From NCBI RefSeq assembly GCF_014203365.1, contig NZ_JACHIS010000001.1:1736001-1800000 (forward strand): a stretch of 64,000 nucleotides of DNA, given 5' to 3'. The translations under genes were made by a program, and so were the position numbers. The DNA comes from Actinoalloteichus hymeniacidonis (GTDB lineage Bacteria; Actinomycetota; Actinomycetes; Mycobacteriales; Pseudonocardiaceae). The notes under the pieces are model-generated. The model was not told the DNA's origin, made no database searches, and saw only the letters and a program-made list of their open reading frames with translations. Each line of letters starts with the position of its first letter. Position 1 is the stretch's first letter. Positions 9,516 to 17,792 of the stretch are shown piece by piece.

Positions 9516-9970
9516 CAGAGGAACCATTGATCAGCGCTGACCTGGTCGACCTCGAATTGGTCGACACCGACCGGCGTGCCGTGGTGCGCTCGCTGGCGAA
9601 TCGCCTGGTCGCCGCAGGCCGGGTCACCGACCTCGAACAGTTCCTGGCCGACGTCGAGGCCCGCGAACAGCAGATGGCCACCGGTCTGGAGGGCGGCATC
9701 GGCATCCCGCACTGCCGTTCGACGGCGGTGACGCTGCCTGCCCTGGCCTTCGGCCGCAGCAGCGCGGGGGTCGACTTCGGCGCGGAGGACGGACCCGCGA
9801 AGCTCATCTTCCTCATCGCCGCCCCGGACGGCGCCAACGCCATCCACCTGACGGTGCTCGCCGCGCTGGCCCGACGGCTGATGCGCGCGGAGTTCATCCA
9901 GACCCTGTCGACCGCCACCGACCCCGAGGCGGTCGCGGCCTATGTGCGCGGGGAGGTCTTCGCGCCATGA
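9512..9970 (+). CDS. PTS fructose-specific EIIA component
   Basis: A 152-aa EIIA of the fructose/mannitol type. It accepts phosphate from HPr and passes it to EIIB. The phosphorylatable His67 is in GIGIPHCRSTAV, matching the family pattern GIAIPH. ATG overlaps the kinase stop by 4 bp and its own stop overlaps the EIIBC start by 4 bp, so the three products are translationally coupled. Here EIIA is a separate protein rather than fused to EIIBC. Confidence 0.93.
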   Translation: MTEEPLISADLVDLELVDTDRRAVVRSLANRLVAAGRVTDLEQFLADVEAREQQMATGLEGGIGIPHCRSTAVTLPALAFGRSSAGVDFGAEDGPAKLIFLIAAPDGANAIHLTVLAALARRLMRAEFIQTLSTATDPEAVAAYVRGEVFAP

Positions 9971-11421
9971 GAATCGTCGCGGTCACCGCATGCCCGACCG
10001 GCATCGCCCACACCTACATGGCGGCCGAGGCACTGGAGCAGGCGGCCAAGGCCGCCGGACACGAGATCCAGGTGGAGACGCAGGGCTCCGCAGGCTCGAC
10101 GCCGTTATCGACTACGGACATCCAGGCCGCGGACGCGGTGATTTTCGCCGTCGACGTCGGCGTGCAGGACCGGGAACGGTTCGACGGCAAGCCGCGCGTG
10201 GATGCGACGGTCAAGCAGGCCATCAACGGCGCGGCGGGCTTACTCGACCGCGCGATCGCGGCGGCGGAACAACGGTCGGACGAGCCTGCGCCAGCTTCGG
10301 CCCCGACGGACACCGACCCCGATTCTCCCGCCAACACGGGCTTCGGCACCCGGCTGCGGCAATGGTTGATGACCGGCGTGAGCTACGTGATCCCGTTCGT
10401 CGCGGCGGGCGGCCTGCTGATCGCGTTGAGTTTCGCGATCGGCGGCTACGACATCACCGAGGCGCCCCCGGTCACCGAGCAGTTCGACGCGGGCAGCCTG
10501 GCGGGGTGGGCCGCGCTGGCCAACCAGGTTGGCACGATCGCGTTCGACTTCCTGGTCCCGGTGCTCGCCGGTTTCATCGCCTTCGCGATGGCCGACCGGC
10601 CCGCGATCGCCCCGGGTTTCGTCGGTGGCGCCATCGCGGTGGTGGTCGGCGCGGGCTTCCTCGGCGGTCTGGTCGCCGGTTTCCTCGCGGGCGCGGTGGT
10701 CGGTGCGCTGCGCAAGATCGCCGTGCCGAAGGCGCTGGCCGGGGTGATGCCGGTATTGGTGTTGCCGCTGGTCGGAACGGCGGTGGTCGGCACCCTGATG
10801 TTCGTGGTGATCGGCCAACCCATCGCTGCGGTCACCCTCGGTCTGACCGACTGGCTTAACGGGTTGGCGGGCGTGAACGCGGCGTTGATCGGCTTGATCG
10901 TCGGCACGATGATCGCCTTCGACGCGGGCGGCCCGGTCAACAAGGCCGCCTACACCTTCGCCGTCGGGGGCCTGAGCACCGGCAGCGACACGGCCTTGGA
11001 ATTGATGGCCGCCGTGATGGCGGCGGGCATGGTCCCGCCGCTGGCCCTGGCGCTGGCCGTCACCGTGCGAGCGAAGCTGTTCAGTCCCTCGGAACGGGAG
11101 AGCGCCCGATCGGCCTGGCTGCTGGGCGCATCGTTCATCACCGAAGGCGTGATCCCCTTCGCCGCGGCGGACCCGCTGCGGGTGCTGCCCTCGATCATGC
11201 TCGGCTCGGCGACCACGGGTGCGTTGTCGATGACCTTCGGCTCCACCCTGCGCGCCCCGCACGGCGGCATCTTCGTGCTGCCGCTGGTCGGCGGTCCGCT
11301 GCTGTATCTGCTGGCGATCGCCATCGGGATGGTGGTCTCGGCGGGTGCCGTGATCCTCAGCAAACAGATCGGCCGAGTGACCACCACGACGACCACCGCG
11401 ACGCCCGCCGTCGCGCAGTGA
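9967..11421 (+). CDS. fruA: PTS fructose-specific EIIBC permease
   Basis: Membrane permease of 484 aa that imports and phosphorylates fructose. The EIIB domain (residues 1-100) has the active-site Cys9 in VTACPTGIAHTYMAAEAL. A Pro/Ala linker joins it to the EIIC domain (about 125-475) with roughly nine or ten membrane helices and the family motifs GGPVNKAAYTFA and EGVIPFAAADPLRV. It overlaps the EIIA gene by 4 bp and is followed directly by HPr. Confidence 0.95.
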   Translation: MRIVAVTACPTGIAHTYMAAEALEQAAKAAGHEIQVETQGSAGSTPLSTTDIQAADAVIFAVDVGVQDRERFDGKPRVDATVKQAINGAAGLLDRAIAAAEQRSDEPAPASAPTDTDPDSPANTGFGTRLRQWLMTGVSYVIPFVAAGGLLIALSFAIGGYDITEAPPVTEQFDAGSLAGWAALANQVGTIAFDFLVPVLAGFIAFAMADRPAIAPGFVGGAIAVVVGAGFLGGLVAGFLAGAVVGALRKIAVPKALAGVMPVLVLPLVGTAVVGTLMFVVIGQPIAAVTLGLTDWLNGLAGVNAALIGLIVGTMIAFDAGGPVNKAAYTFAVGGLSTGSDTALELMAAVMAAGMVPPLALALAVTVRAKLFSPSERESARSAWLLGASFITEGVIPFAAADPLRVLPSIMLGSATTGALSMTFGSTLRAPHGGIFVLPLVGGPLLYLLAIAIGMVVSAGAVILSKQIGRVTTTTTTATPAVAQ

Positions 11422-11435
11422 GAACGGAGAACACG

Positions 11436-11720
11436 ATGCATCGACGCCGGGTGAAGGTCGCCGCCAGTTCGGGCCTGCACGCCCGACCCGCCGCGCTGCT
11501 GGCCAAGGCCGCCGCAGCGCAGGGCATCCCGACCACCATCGCGAAGGTCAGCGACGGTGTGCCGGGGGAACCGGTCGACACCGCAAGCATCATCGGCCTG
11601 ATGACCCTGGGCGCCCACCAGGGCGACGAGGTCGAGATCGCGGCGGACGAGGAAGCCGCCGTGGATGCGCTGGCGGAGTTGGTATCCCGAGACCTCGATG
11701 AGGATGTGGTGCTCCGCTGA
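11436..11720 (+). CDS. ptsH: HPr phosphocarrier protein
   Basis: General PTS phosphocarrier, 94 aa, passing phosphate from Enzyme I to EIIA. With the ATG at 11436 the active-site histidine is exactly His15 (SSGLHARPAALL), the canonical position, and CGGAGA lies just upstream, so this start is preferred over the GTG at 11418. The regulatory-serine region reads DTASIIGLM. Enzyme I is not in the window and must be encoded elsewhere. It is the last gene of the fructose operon. Confidence 0.94.
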   Translation: MHRRRVKVAASSGLHARPAALLAKAAAAQGIPTTIAKVSDGVPGEPVDTASIIGLMTLGAHQGDEVEIAADEEAAVDALAELVSRDLDEDVVLR

Positions 11721-11927
11721 GGCGGTGCTATCGGCCGGCGTCGGGGGTTGGGCATTGGCGAACCCCTGCGCCGGTCGGGTCGTGGCGGCTTCGGTATAAA
11801 GAGATCGATACGGCTGAAGCTGGGGAAGCGAGCACTCGTGTCGGCCCTGAGCGATGTGGTGGCGTGGAGCGGCACTGTGGATGGTCACGAACTGGTCACG
11901 GCGCTCTGACGTCGCAGGTCGCGAAGG
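11721..11927 (+). promoter_or_regulatory. Probable CRISPR leader
   Basis: About 207 bp between ptsH and the first repeat without a gene. It contains TATAAA near 11798 that could be part of a promoter. The side is inferred: the repeats decay at the far (right) end, and the repeat in this orientation matches the leader-to-trailer orientation of type I-E repeats. Confidence 0.5.
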
Positions 11928-12688
11928 GTCTGCCCCGCGCGAGCGGGGGTGAGCCGGGAGGCTCGGAGTTGTCGTGTCGCCCACCGGGGTCTGCCCCGCG
12001 CGAGCGGGGGTGAGCCGCCGGAGAATTTCCAGCCGGCCGTGATGGCGGAGTCTGCCCCGCGCGAGCGGGGGTGAGCCCGGGTGGACGGTGAGGGTGGTGA
12101 TCGTGGCGGCGTCTGCCCCGCGCGAGCGGGGGTGAGCCCCCGCGCCGAGTGATTCCGTATATTGCTACGTCGTCTGCCCCGCGCGAGCGGGGGTGAGCCG
12201 GCTCGGTGTGGGTGTACGGGACCTCCGGGAACGTCTGCCCCGCGCGAGCGGGGGTGAGCCGCGGCTGTCGAACGCGGAGTCGTCGCTGGCCTGGTCTGCC
12301 CCGCGCGAGCGGGGGTGAGCCCTGGAATTGATTTTCGGGCGAAAGAAGGTCTGAGTCTGCCCCGCGCGAGCGGGGGTGAGCCGCCGTTGCGGTACACGGT
12401 GATGCCCCGGATCGAGTCTGCCCCGCGCGAGCGGGGGTGAGCCGGGGGTGGTCGGTCAGCTGTCGATCGAGGCGTCGTCTGCCCCGCGCGAGCGGGGGTG
12501 AGCCGGCAGAGCGCGCCGGGAAGGCCACCGACGACCCGTCTGCCCCGCGCGAGCGGGGGTGAGCCAGTGCTTTCGTTCTTGTGCTCCCTGTGGTGCATCG
12601 TCCGCCCCGTGTGAGCGGGGGGCGAGCCAGCCCGGCTGGGTGACCGCACTGCCACTTGCAGTCCGCCCGGGACAAGCGGGGGTATGCC
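11928..12688 (+). CRISPR. Type I-E-like CRISPR array: 13 repeats, 12 spacers
   Basis: Eleven identical 28-bp repeats begin at 11928, 11989, 12050, 12111, 12172, 12233, 12294, 12355, 12416, 12477 and 12538, with a strict 61-bp period and 33-bp spacers. The repeat begins GTCTG, has the stem CCCCGC-GCGA-GCGGGG and ends GTGAGCC, as in type I-E repeats processed by Cas6e. Two decayed copies follow: 12600-12628, with several substitutions and one extra base, and 12661-12688, with seven mismatches. The last two spacers are 34 and 32 bp. Every spacer differs. No cas gene lies anywhere in the window, so the array depends on Cas proteins encoded elsewhere or is silent. Confidence 0.98.
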
Positions 12689-12689
12689 A

Positions 12690-12761
12690 GCTCAACGGAA
12701 GTCATATCCGCTCGACGGTTGTTATCGACACGATCGGCCGAACCCGCTCAACGCGAGTCAT
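12690..12761. repeat. Three imperfect 16-bp direct repeats beyond the CRISPR trailer
   Basis: GCTCAACGGAAGTCAT (12690-12705), GCTCGACGGTTGTTAT (12710-12725) and GCTCAACGCGAGTCAT (12746-12761) share the pattern GCTCRACG-N2-(A/T)GT(C/T)AT. They do not match the CRISPR repeat. They could be remains of older repeat DNA or a binding site array. Confidence 0.5.
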
Positions 12762-13124
12762 CAGCGAACCGGGCATTGACCGGCCCTGGCACCGCGTGCC
12801 CTCCTCGGGCGGGGCGAGGGCCGTCCTGGGGCAGCGGCAGGTCGGGACACGCCGAATGCGCTACGAGTAGCGCTTGCCGATGCAGGCCTTCACCACGTTC
12901 GTCTTCTCGCCCATAAGAGGCAACCGGTTGGCCGACAGAGTCGGGACGACTGCGAAATTCACGACGAGGCTGCTCACGGTTGAGGGTTAACGTCATCGGC
13001 TGCCCACTCGTGCACCATCTGCGAGCCTCGTCGAGAACTTCGTCCACTGTGTTGGACGGAAACTCGCTGGTGATCGGAAAATGCGGCGAGGAATGCCCGC
13101 ACCTGCAAGTAATCGTCGACGCAG
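12762..13124. other. Gene-poor stretch between CRISPR locus and lipoprotein gene
   Basis: No gene could be supported. A minus-strand frame (GTG at 13047 to about 12748, 99 codons) is open, but its C-terminal half looks like random high-GC translation and no ribosome site precedes it. The stretch probably contains the 3' untranslated region of the lipoprotein gene. Confidence 0.4.
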
Positions 13125-13622
13125 TTATATCTGATCAGCCGCGTAGCCGACCAGCACCAACGATGGCCCGAGCAGCACTTCCGTGCGCAGTCCCGAGCAA
13201 TTGGCCGACTCCGATTCGTGGCAGCCCTGCGCCTCGTACTCTTCGTACGAACCCACCATCGATTCCGCCGCTTCGGCCAGTTGCGGCCATTCCGTTGCCG
13301 ACGCGGCATCGGACACCGACAGCACGTCCCGCACCACTCCAGCCAAGTAGCGACCACATCGCGGTTGATCCCAGCCTTCTTCGTAGCACGCTTCGGCGCG
13401 GGTCGGATCGTCGATGTCTTCGAGGTGCTCGCGCCATCGTTCCTCGGCCACGATCAGCGTCCCCCCGTCCGTGCCGTACCGGGTAGGGGCAGAACCCACC
13501 TCGGTGGCCGACTCCGTCGAGTTAAAGGTCCCCTCCGTGGTAGGCGGCTCCTCACGAGCGGAGGAACAGGCGGTAAGCAGCAGTAGCAGGGCGGGCAACA
13601 CAAGCAGACGACGATGGGACAT
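13125..13622 (-). CDS. Small secreted lipoprotein of unknown function
   Basis: A 165-aa protein with a clear lipoprotein signal: MSHRR, a Leu-rich core and the lipobox LLTACSS, so Cys19 would be lipidated and the protein held on the outer face of the membrane. The rest is acidic and has three further Cys residues or pairs (EACYEEGW, PRCGRY, QGCHESESANCSG) that could form disulphides outside the cell. No known domain was recognised. It is a single gene. Confidence 0.8.
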   Translation of the reverse strand: MSHRRLLVLPALLLLLTACSSAREEPPTTEGTFNSTESATEVGSAPTRYGTDGGTLIVAEERWREHLEDIDDPTRAEACYEEGWDQPRCGRYLAGVVRDVLSVSDAASATEWPQLAEAAESMVGSYEEYEAQGCHESESANCSGLRTEVLLGPSLVLVGYAADQI

Positions 13623-13801
13623 CGCTACTCCGATCGGCCCGTCTCGATTGCCGCGTGGTAGGCCATCGCACGCTCGCTGAGGTGGTCGCGTATGCCCACC
13701 TAAGCTACGCGGACGCTGCTCAGCTCGTTAGAAGAACCAAGCTACGCGGCGCCGTCCTTTTGCTGTTCGTCGTTCAGGCGAGCACCGGAAGGGCGGCCGG
13801 T

Positions 13802-14290
13802 CTAATCCCACCCGAGCAGGCCGAAATCGACGCCGTCGCGGTAAGCCCGGATACCTGCCAGCGGGTACGGAATTACGTCGTCCGGCAGGGTGTCGAAGGG
13901 GAACCACTCGACTCCGGAGCACTTGTCGGGTTCGCAGTTGACCGGCTCGCCGACCCATTTTCGTGTCTCGAAGAACAATCCCAGCCGAGGCGCCGGACCG
14001 GAGCCAGCGACATGCACGGTGTGGACGTGGCGCAGATCTGCTTGCTCGATCAGCACGCCAACCTCTTCGGCTGCTTCCCGTGCAGCGGCGTCGAGTACGG
14101 ATTCGCCGGGATCGAGCTTTCCGGACGGCAGATGCCACATGGCGTCCCAGTCTCCGTGTCGCCGTCGCGTGAGCAGCACGTCGTTGTCGCGTACGAGCAG
14201 CACATGAACGTCGATGACCGTCAATCTGGACGACTGGTATTCCGCCGCAGGACTCGTCACGTCACCGGTGCTGGCGGGTTGGTGCACCAT
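13802..14290 (-). CDS. Nudix hydrolase
   Basis: A 162-aa Nudix-family pyrophosphohydrolase. The Nudix box is complete: GKLDPGE, seven residues, then REAAEEVGV, matching GX5EX7REUXEEXGU, with the metal-binding glutamates present. Upstream lies VLLVRDNDVLLTRRRHGDWDAMWHLPSG. The substrate is probably a nucleoside diphosphate derivative or an oxidised nucleotide, but this cannot be decided. It is divergent from a small unknown gene starting at 14325, with only 34 bp between the starts. Confidence 0.93.
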   Translation of the reverse strand: MVHQPASTGDVTSPAAEYQSSRLTVIDVHVLLVRDNDVLLTRRRHGDWDAMWHLPSGKLDPGESVLDAAAREAAEEVGVLIEQADLRHVHTVHVAGSGPAPRLGLFFETRKWVGEPVNCEPDKCSGVEWFPFDTLPDDVIPYPLAGIRAYRDGVDFGLLGWD

Positions 14291-14324
14291 GCCGGAAGGT
14301 TACGTCGTTGCATACGATCGATAA

Positions 14325-14591
14325 GTGATGGCTGAGCAACCGGAAAACTGGATCGCCGGCAAGGCCAACAGGACTCAAGGCGACGCTCTTTCCTATTGGA
14401 CCCGCGAGAGAATGCTGAATGCTCAGCCCATGCCCCTTGAGACGGTGGAGGTGGGTGCGGAGGGACCGCCGGAGGTCATCCTGGTTAGCCGCGAAGAGCT
14501 TGAAGCCAGGCGAACCCGCTCGCGCCGGGGCACGCCTCCGCTGGATGACTCAGGCGAACCTGTTCAGCCAGCCGGTGGAGCCGAGTTTTGA
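14325..14591 (+). CDS. Small hypothetical protein, 88 aa
   Basis: Acidic, hydrophilic protein, MMAEQPENWIAGKANRTQGD at the start, ending in a Pro/Gly-rich tail; no membrane segment or known domain. GTG 14325 and ATG 14328 are alternative starts; no clear ribosome site is present, so it may be translated from a leaderless or nearly leaderless transcript. It faces the Nudix gene and ends before a strong bidirectional terminator. Codon use is typical, so it is probably a real gene. Confidence 0.6.
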   Translation: MMAEQPENWIAGKANRTQGDALSYWTRERMLNAQPMPLETVEVGAEGPPEVILVSREELEARRTRSRRGTPPLDDSGEPVQPAGGAEF

Positions 14592-14620
14592 ATAATCCTC
14601 CATAAGCGAGGAACAGCGCC

Positions 14621-14649
14621 GATCCGCTCGGCAGCTCACCGAGCGGATC
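14621..14649. terminator. Bidirectional terminator
   Basis: Perfect 11-bp inverted repeat (GATCCGCTCGG and its complement) with a 7-nt loop between two convergent genes. Confidence 0.8.
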
Positions 14650-14672
14650 AGCCACCGGCACAGGTCCATCGG

Positions 14673-15413
14673 TCAGACGACGGTGACGCCGCCGTCGACC
14701 CTGAGTATCGAGCCGGTGATGTAGGTCGCGCGGTCGGATGCCAGGAACAGCACGGCTTCCGCGATCTCCTCCGGCTCACCGATGCGCCGCAACGGCAGGG
14801 TTGGCACGAGTTGCTCGAATGTCTCGCCCATGAGGTCGAGCGCCTTCTCGGTACGGATCGCGCCGGGGGCGACGGCGTTGACGCGGATGCCCTGCGGCCC
14901 GAATTCGACCGCCAGTGCGCGGGTCAGCGAGTCGATCGCGCCCTTGGTGGCGTTGTAGACGGCGCCGAGCGGGGCGCCGATCACCGCACCGCCCGAGGAG
15001 ATGTTGACGATCGTTCCACTGCCGCGCGCCACCATCTGCGGCGCGAGCGCGGCGACGAAGAAGTAGGCGGCGCGTACGTTGACGTCGAACACTTGCTGGT
15101 AGATGGCCGGGTCCTGCTCCGGGACGGGGGTGTGGGAGGTAGTGGCCGCATTGTTGACGAGGATGTCGACGTCGCCGACCTCGTGGGCGAGACGGGTGAT
15201 GTCGTCGAGCTTGGTGACATCCGCTGCGATGAAGTGCCCCGTCCCGCCCGCCTGTTCGATCAGTGCGACGGTCTCCTTGCCGAGGTCGGCGCGTCTGCCG
15301 GTGACATAGACCGTTGCGCCTTCTTGCGCCAGCCGCACCGAGGTAGCCCGGCCGATGCCGGAGGTTGCGCCGGTGACCAGTGCCTTCTTGCCTTCGAGTT
15401 CCTTGGTTGCCAT
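14673..15413 (-). CDS. SDR-family NAD(P)-dependent oxidoreductase
   Basis: Classical short-chain dehydrogenase of 246 aa with all expected motifs: cofactor site TGATSGIG near residue 15, DVTKLDD, NNAA, catalytic Ser in NISSGGA and YNATK, and the C-terminal YITGSILRVDGG. It would oxidise or reduce an alcohol or ketone in the cytosol; the substrate is unknown. The SARP regulator gene immediately upstream (58-bp gap, same strand) may control it. ATG at 15413. Confidence 0.93.
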   Translation of the reverse strand: MATKELEGKKALVTGATSGIGRATSVRLAQEGATVYVTGRRADLGKETVALIEQAGGTGHFIAADVTKLDDITRLAHEVGDVDILVNNAATTSHTPVPEQDPAIYQQVFDVNVRAAYFFVAALAPQMVARGSGTIVNISSGGAVIGAPLGAVYNATKGAIDSLTRALAVEFGPQGIRVNAVAPGAIRTEKALDLMGETFEQLVPTLPLRRIGEPEEIAEAVLFLASDRATYITGSILRVDGGVTVV

Positions 15414-15471
15414 GGCTGCGACAGTGGTGACGTCCCATCATCGGTTGATAAATCCGCGATATACGACCAGC

Positions 15472-17007
15472 TCAGGCCAGGGTCGCCGCCGTAGCGCCGA
15501 AGTAGGAGCGAACGAAGGTCGGCAACCGGTAGCGACCGCGCACCACCGGGTCGATCAGGTGGACATCGGCCAGCGCTTCCAAGGTCATCTCGATCACACC
15601 CAGCCCGCACCCGGACAGTGCGGTGGCCTCCATGCTGGTGATCTCCTTGGCTCCCCGCTCAGCGAACACCAACAGCAGCCGCCGTTCGTGGTCGGCGAGC
15701 CGTTGTGCCGCCTTGGCCAAGGGGTTCAGCACCGCACCGCAGTCCGAGGGGATGGATTCGCCCATGCGGTAGCCCAGGTCCGCCTGCTGTAACAGCATGT
15801 CGATCGTCCAGTGCGGCCTGGCAGCCAACTTGCTGCCCGCCACTCGGATCGGGCCCGGCAGACAGGATGCCCGGTCTAGCAGCTCCTCGGCTTGCGTCAG
15901 TTCCGCATCGAACCGCGCATCGCCAAGCAGGGCGCGAAAGAACTCGCGGGCCTCGCCCGATTCCAGCCCTGCGATCTTCACCCAGGTCATGCCAGGTATC
16001 CCGTTCAACCTGCGTACGCTCGTGACGATCAACGCCGAACCGGGCGTTGCAAGATCGTGGACCTGCTCGGCGCATTCGATGTCATCCAACACCACCAGGA
16101 ACCGCTTGCCGCGCGCCTTCTCCCGCCACAGCGCGGCCTTGTCACCGGACGCACTCTCCACGCCCACCGCCCGGAGTAAATCGTCGACGACATTGGCACC
16201 TCGCACGAAGAACCAGCCATCCGGGTAATCGTGCTTGACGGCATGCGCCACCCGCACAGCCAGCGAGGTCTTGCCGCTGCCCTGCATGCCGGTGATGCCG
16301 ACCGGGCCCGGCAGCGCTGCCACGAGCTGCGCGATCTCGCGCGCTCGTCCGGTGAATTCGGCGAAGTCGAGCGGCAGCTGGTCGGGCTTGGCGACGTGCT
16401 TCAGTGTGCCGTCCAGGATCGCCTGGTGGACCTCGCGTAACTCCGGCCCCGGCTCGATGCCGAGTTCGGCAGCGAACAGGACTCGTGCTTCATGGAACTG
16501 GTCGAGTGCTTCGGCCTGTCTTCCGTCGCGGTAGAGCGTGTGCATGAGCAGGGCTCGCGGATGTTCCCGCAGCGGATGCTCGTCGACGTGCCGCTGTAGT
16601 TCGAGGGTGTTCAATTCGCGTTCGAGCCGATCCTCCTTGGCCTTGAGCCCGCGTTGGGCGAGCCGGAGGCGTTGCGCGTCGAAGTATCTGCTGTGCAGGC
16701 CTTCCAGCGGTTCGCCCGCCTCGTCGTCGACGATCTCGGTTCGGATGGTGTAGCCGCCGTCCTTCGCAGTGAGGTCCAACTCGGGCAGCAGCTTGCGCAG
16801 CTTGTACACATACGTCCGCACCGCCATCACTGCGCTGGGCGTCGGATCGTCCCAGACCATGCCGATCAGCTGGCCGACGCTCAGTCGAATGCGGTTGTTC
16901 AACAACAACGCCGCCAGGATCGCGCGCTGTTGTCGTGGCCCGAGCGGAATCTCGTCCTCGTTCCGCCAAGCGCGGACCGGACCCAGCAGGCTGAAGCGCA
17001 GACTCAT
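15472..17007 (-). CDS. SARP/AfsR-type regulator with NB-ARC ATPase domain
   Basis: Transcriptional regulator of about 511 aa. The N-terminal OmpR-like winged helix (LRFSLLGPVRAW, PRQQRAILAALLL, VRTYVYKLRKLL) is followed by the bacterial transcriptional activator domain (about 95-200, HPRALLMHTLYRDGRQAEAL) and an NB-ARC-like ATPase with Walker A (GMQGSGKTSLA) and Walker B (FLVVLDDIE). No TPR tail is present, so it is shorter than AfsR. Such proteins activate secondary-metabolite or nearby genes. TTG at 17019 extends the frame, but the ATG at 17007 gives the usual N-terminus. It is directly upstream of the SDR gene. Confidence 0.9.
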   Translation of the reverse strand: MSLRFSLLGPVRAWRNEDEIPLGPRQQRAILAALLLNNRIRLSVGQLIGMVWDDPTPSAVMAVRTYVYKLRKLLPELDLTAKDGGYTIRTEIVDDEAGEPLEGLHSRYFDAQRLRLAQRGLKAKEDRLERELNTLELQRHVDEHPLREHPRALLMHTLYRDGRQAEALDQFHEARVLFAAELGIEPGPELREVHQAILDGTLKHVAKPDQLPLDFAEFTGRAREIAQLVAALPGPVGITGMQGSGKTSLAVRVAHAVKHDYPDGWFFVRGANVVDDLLRAVGVESASGDKAALWREKARGKRFLVVLDDIECAEQVHDLATPGSALIVTSVRRLNGIPGMTWVKIAGLESGEAREFFRALLGDARFDAELTQAEELLDRASCLPGPIRVAGSKLAARPHWTIDMLLQQADLGYRMGESIPSDCGAVLNPLAKAAQRLADHERRLLLVFAERGAKEITSMEATALSGCGLGVIEMTLEALADVHLIDPVVRGRYRLPTFVRSYFGATAATLA

Positions 17008-17062
17008 ACCACCGTGCAACGCGCGGCGGGGTTGGTGGCTTCCCGCGATCCGGCGGTGGGGT

Positions 17063-17755
17063 TCAGTCGTTTGCAGGCGTCACGCGAAGACCGGGCGGTA
17101 CCCGGAGCCATACGGTGGATTCCGCATCCCAGCCTCGGAGTTCGGCAATCCCCAGTGGAGTCGACACCGGGAAGTTCTGGACGGTCAGAAGTCCTTTGGC
17201 GGTCAGATGTACGGCGTGAAAATCGGCAGCGACAGTCGACCAGTCGATCCCCACCCGGCCGTTCTGCGTGTCGCCCGGATAGCGCAACACAAGCCGGGTG
17301 AAGTCGTCGAGGGAATCAATCTGGTAGAGCGCGCAACTGCTTGCATCGAAATGAACTGACCACGGATCTCGGCTCTCATGAGAAAACTCGGCTTGTTCCC
17401 ATCTTGCCCAAGCGCTCTCGCCGCTGGGAAGGTATGACGAGGTCCAGGCCCCACCTGCGGGCTTCTCGGAGATTTCTGCCCCGAGGTGCGAGGCCAGACT
17501 TCCGATGGGCCCGAATTCGCCCGTCTTGGAGAACCGAGACTGCGGAGTGCCCGGTGTCGGCTGCGCGAACCAGCCGGTACTCATCCGCCCCAGGACGACG
17601 TCAGCGACGGCATCCAGGTCGGGAGCAAGGTGCGGCAGGAATTCGTCCCGCGAATGTCGAAGGCTTGCGGCGAAGGTTATCTGATGATAGAGATGAGCAT
17701 CGTCAAAGCGCCGCAAGCTCTCGACGTCATCCGCGAATCGCTTGCATAGTTCCAC
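17063..17755 (-). CDS. Hypothetical protein, 230 aa
   Basis: No domain recognised. The protein is hydrophilic with many Trp and Phe residues and no signal peptide or membrane segment; the C-terminal part (LRYPGDTQNGRVGIDWSTVA) looks like a mixed alpha/beta fold. The frame is open back to 17941, but that part overlaps the C-terminus of the exonuclease gene in another frame, and GTG at 17755 has AAAGGA nine bases upstream, so this start is chosen. It follows the broken exonuclease gene by 37 bp and was probably co-transcribed with it. Confidence 0.65.
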   Translation of the reverse strand: MELCKRFADDVESLRRFDDAHLYHQITFAASLRHSRDEFLPHLAPDLDAVADVVLGRMSTGWFAQPTPGTPQSRFSKTGEFGPIGSLASHLGAEISEKPAGGAWTSSYLPSGESAWARWEQAEFSHESRDPWSVHFDASSCALYQIDSLDDFTRLVLRYPGDTQNGRVGIDWSTVAADFHAVHLTAKGLLTVQNFPVSTPLGIAELRGWDAESTVWLRVPPGLRVTPAND

Positions 17756-17792
17756 GAGAACCGGTCCTTTAAGAGTTCCCGAACAAGATCCT

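Noticed and set aside
11885-12705. Long open frames on the minus strand through the CRISPR array, giving Pro/Arg/Gly-rich repeats
   Set aside because: They are translations of the 28-bp repeats and random spacers; the 61-bp period shifts the frame at each repeat, no ribosome site or domain is present, and the array explains the repetition.
12748-13047. A 99-residue minus-strand protein next to the CRISPR locus
   Set aside because: It has only a GTG start without ribosome site, and a C-terminal half with no protein-like pattern; too weak to annotate.
13704-13749. Direct repeat AAGCTACGCGG at 13704 and 13739
   Set aside because: Only two 11-bp copies in a short intergenic stretch, with no associated gene or structure; not enough to call an element.
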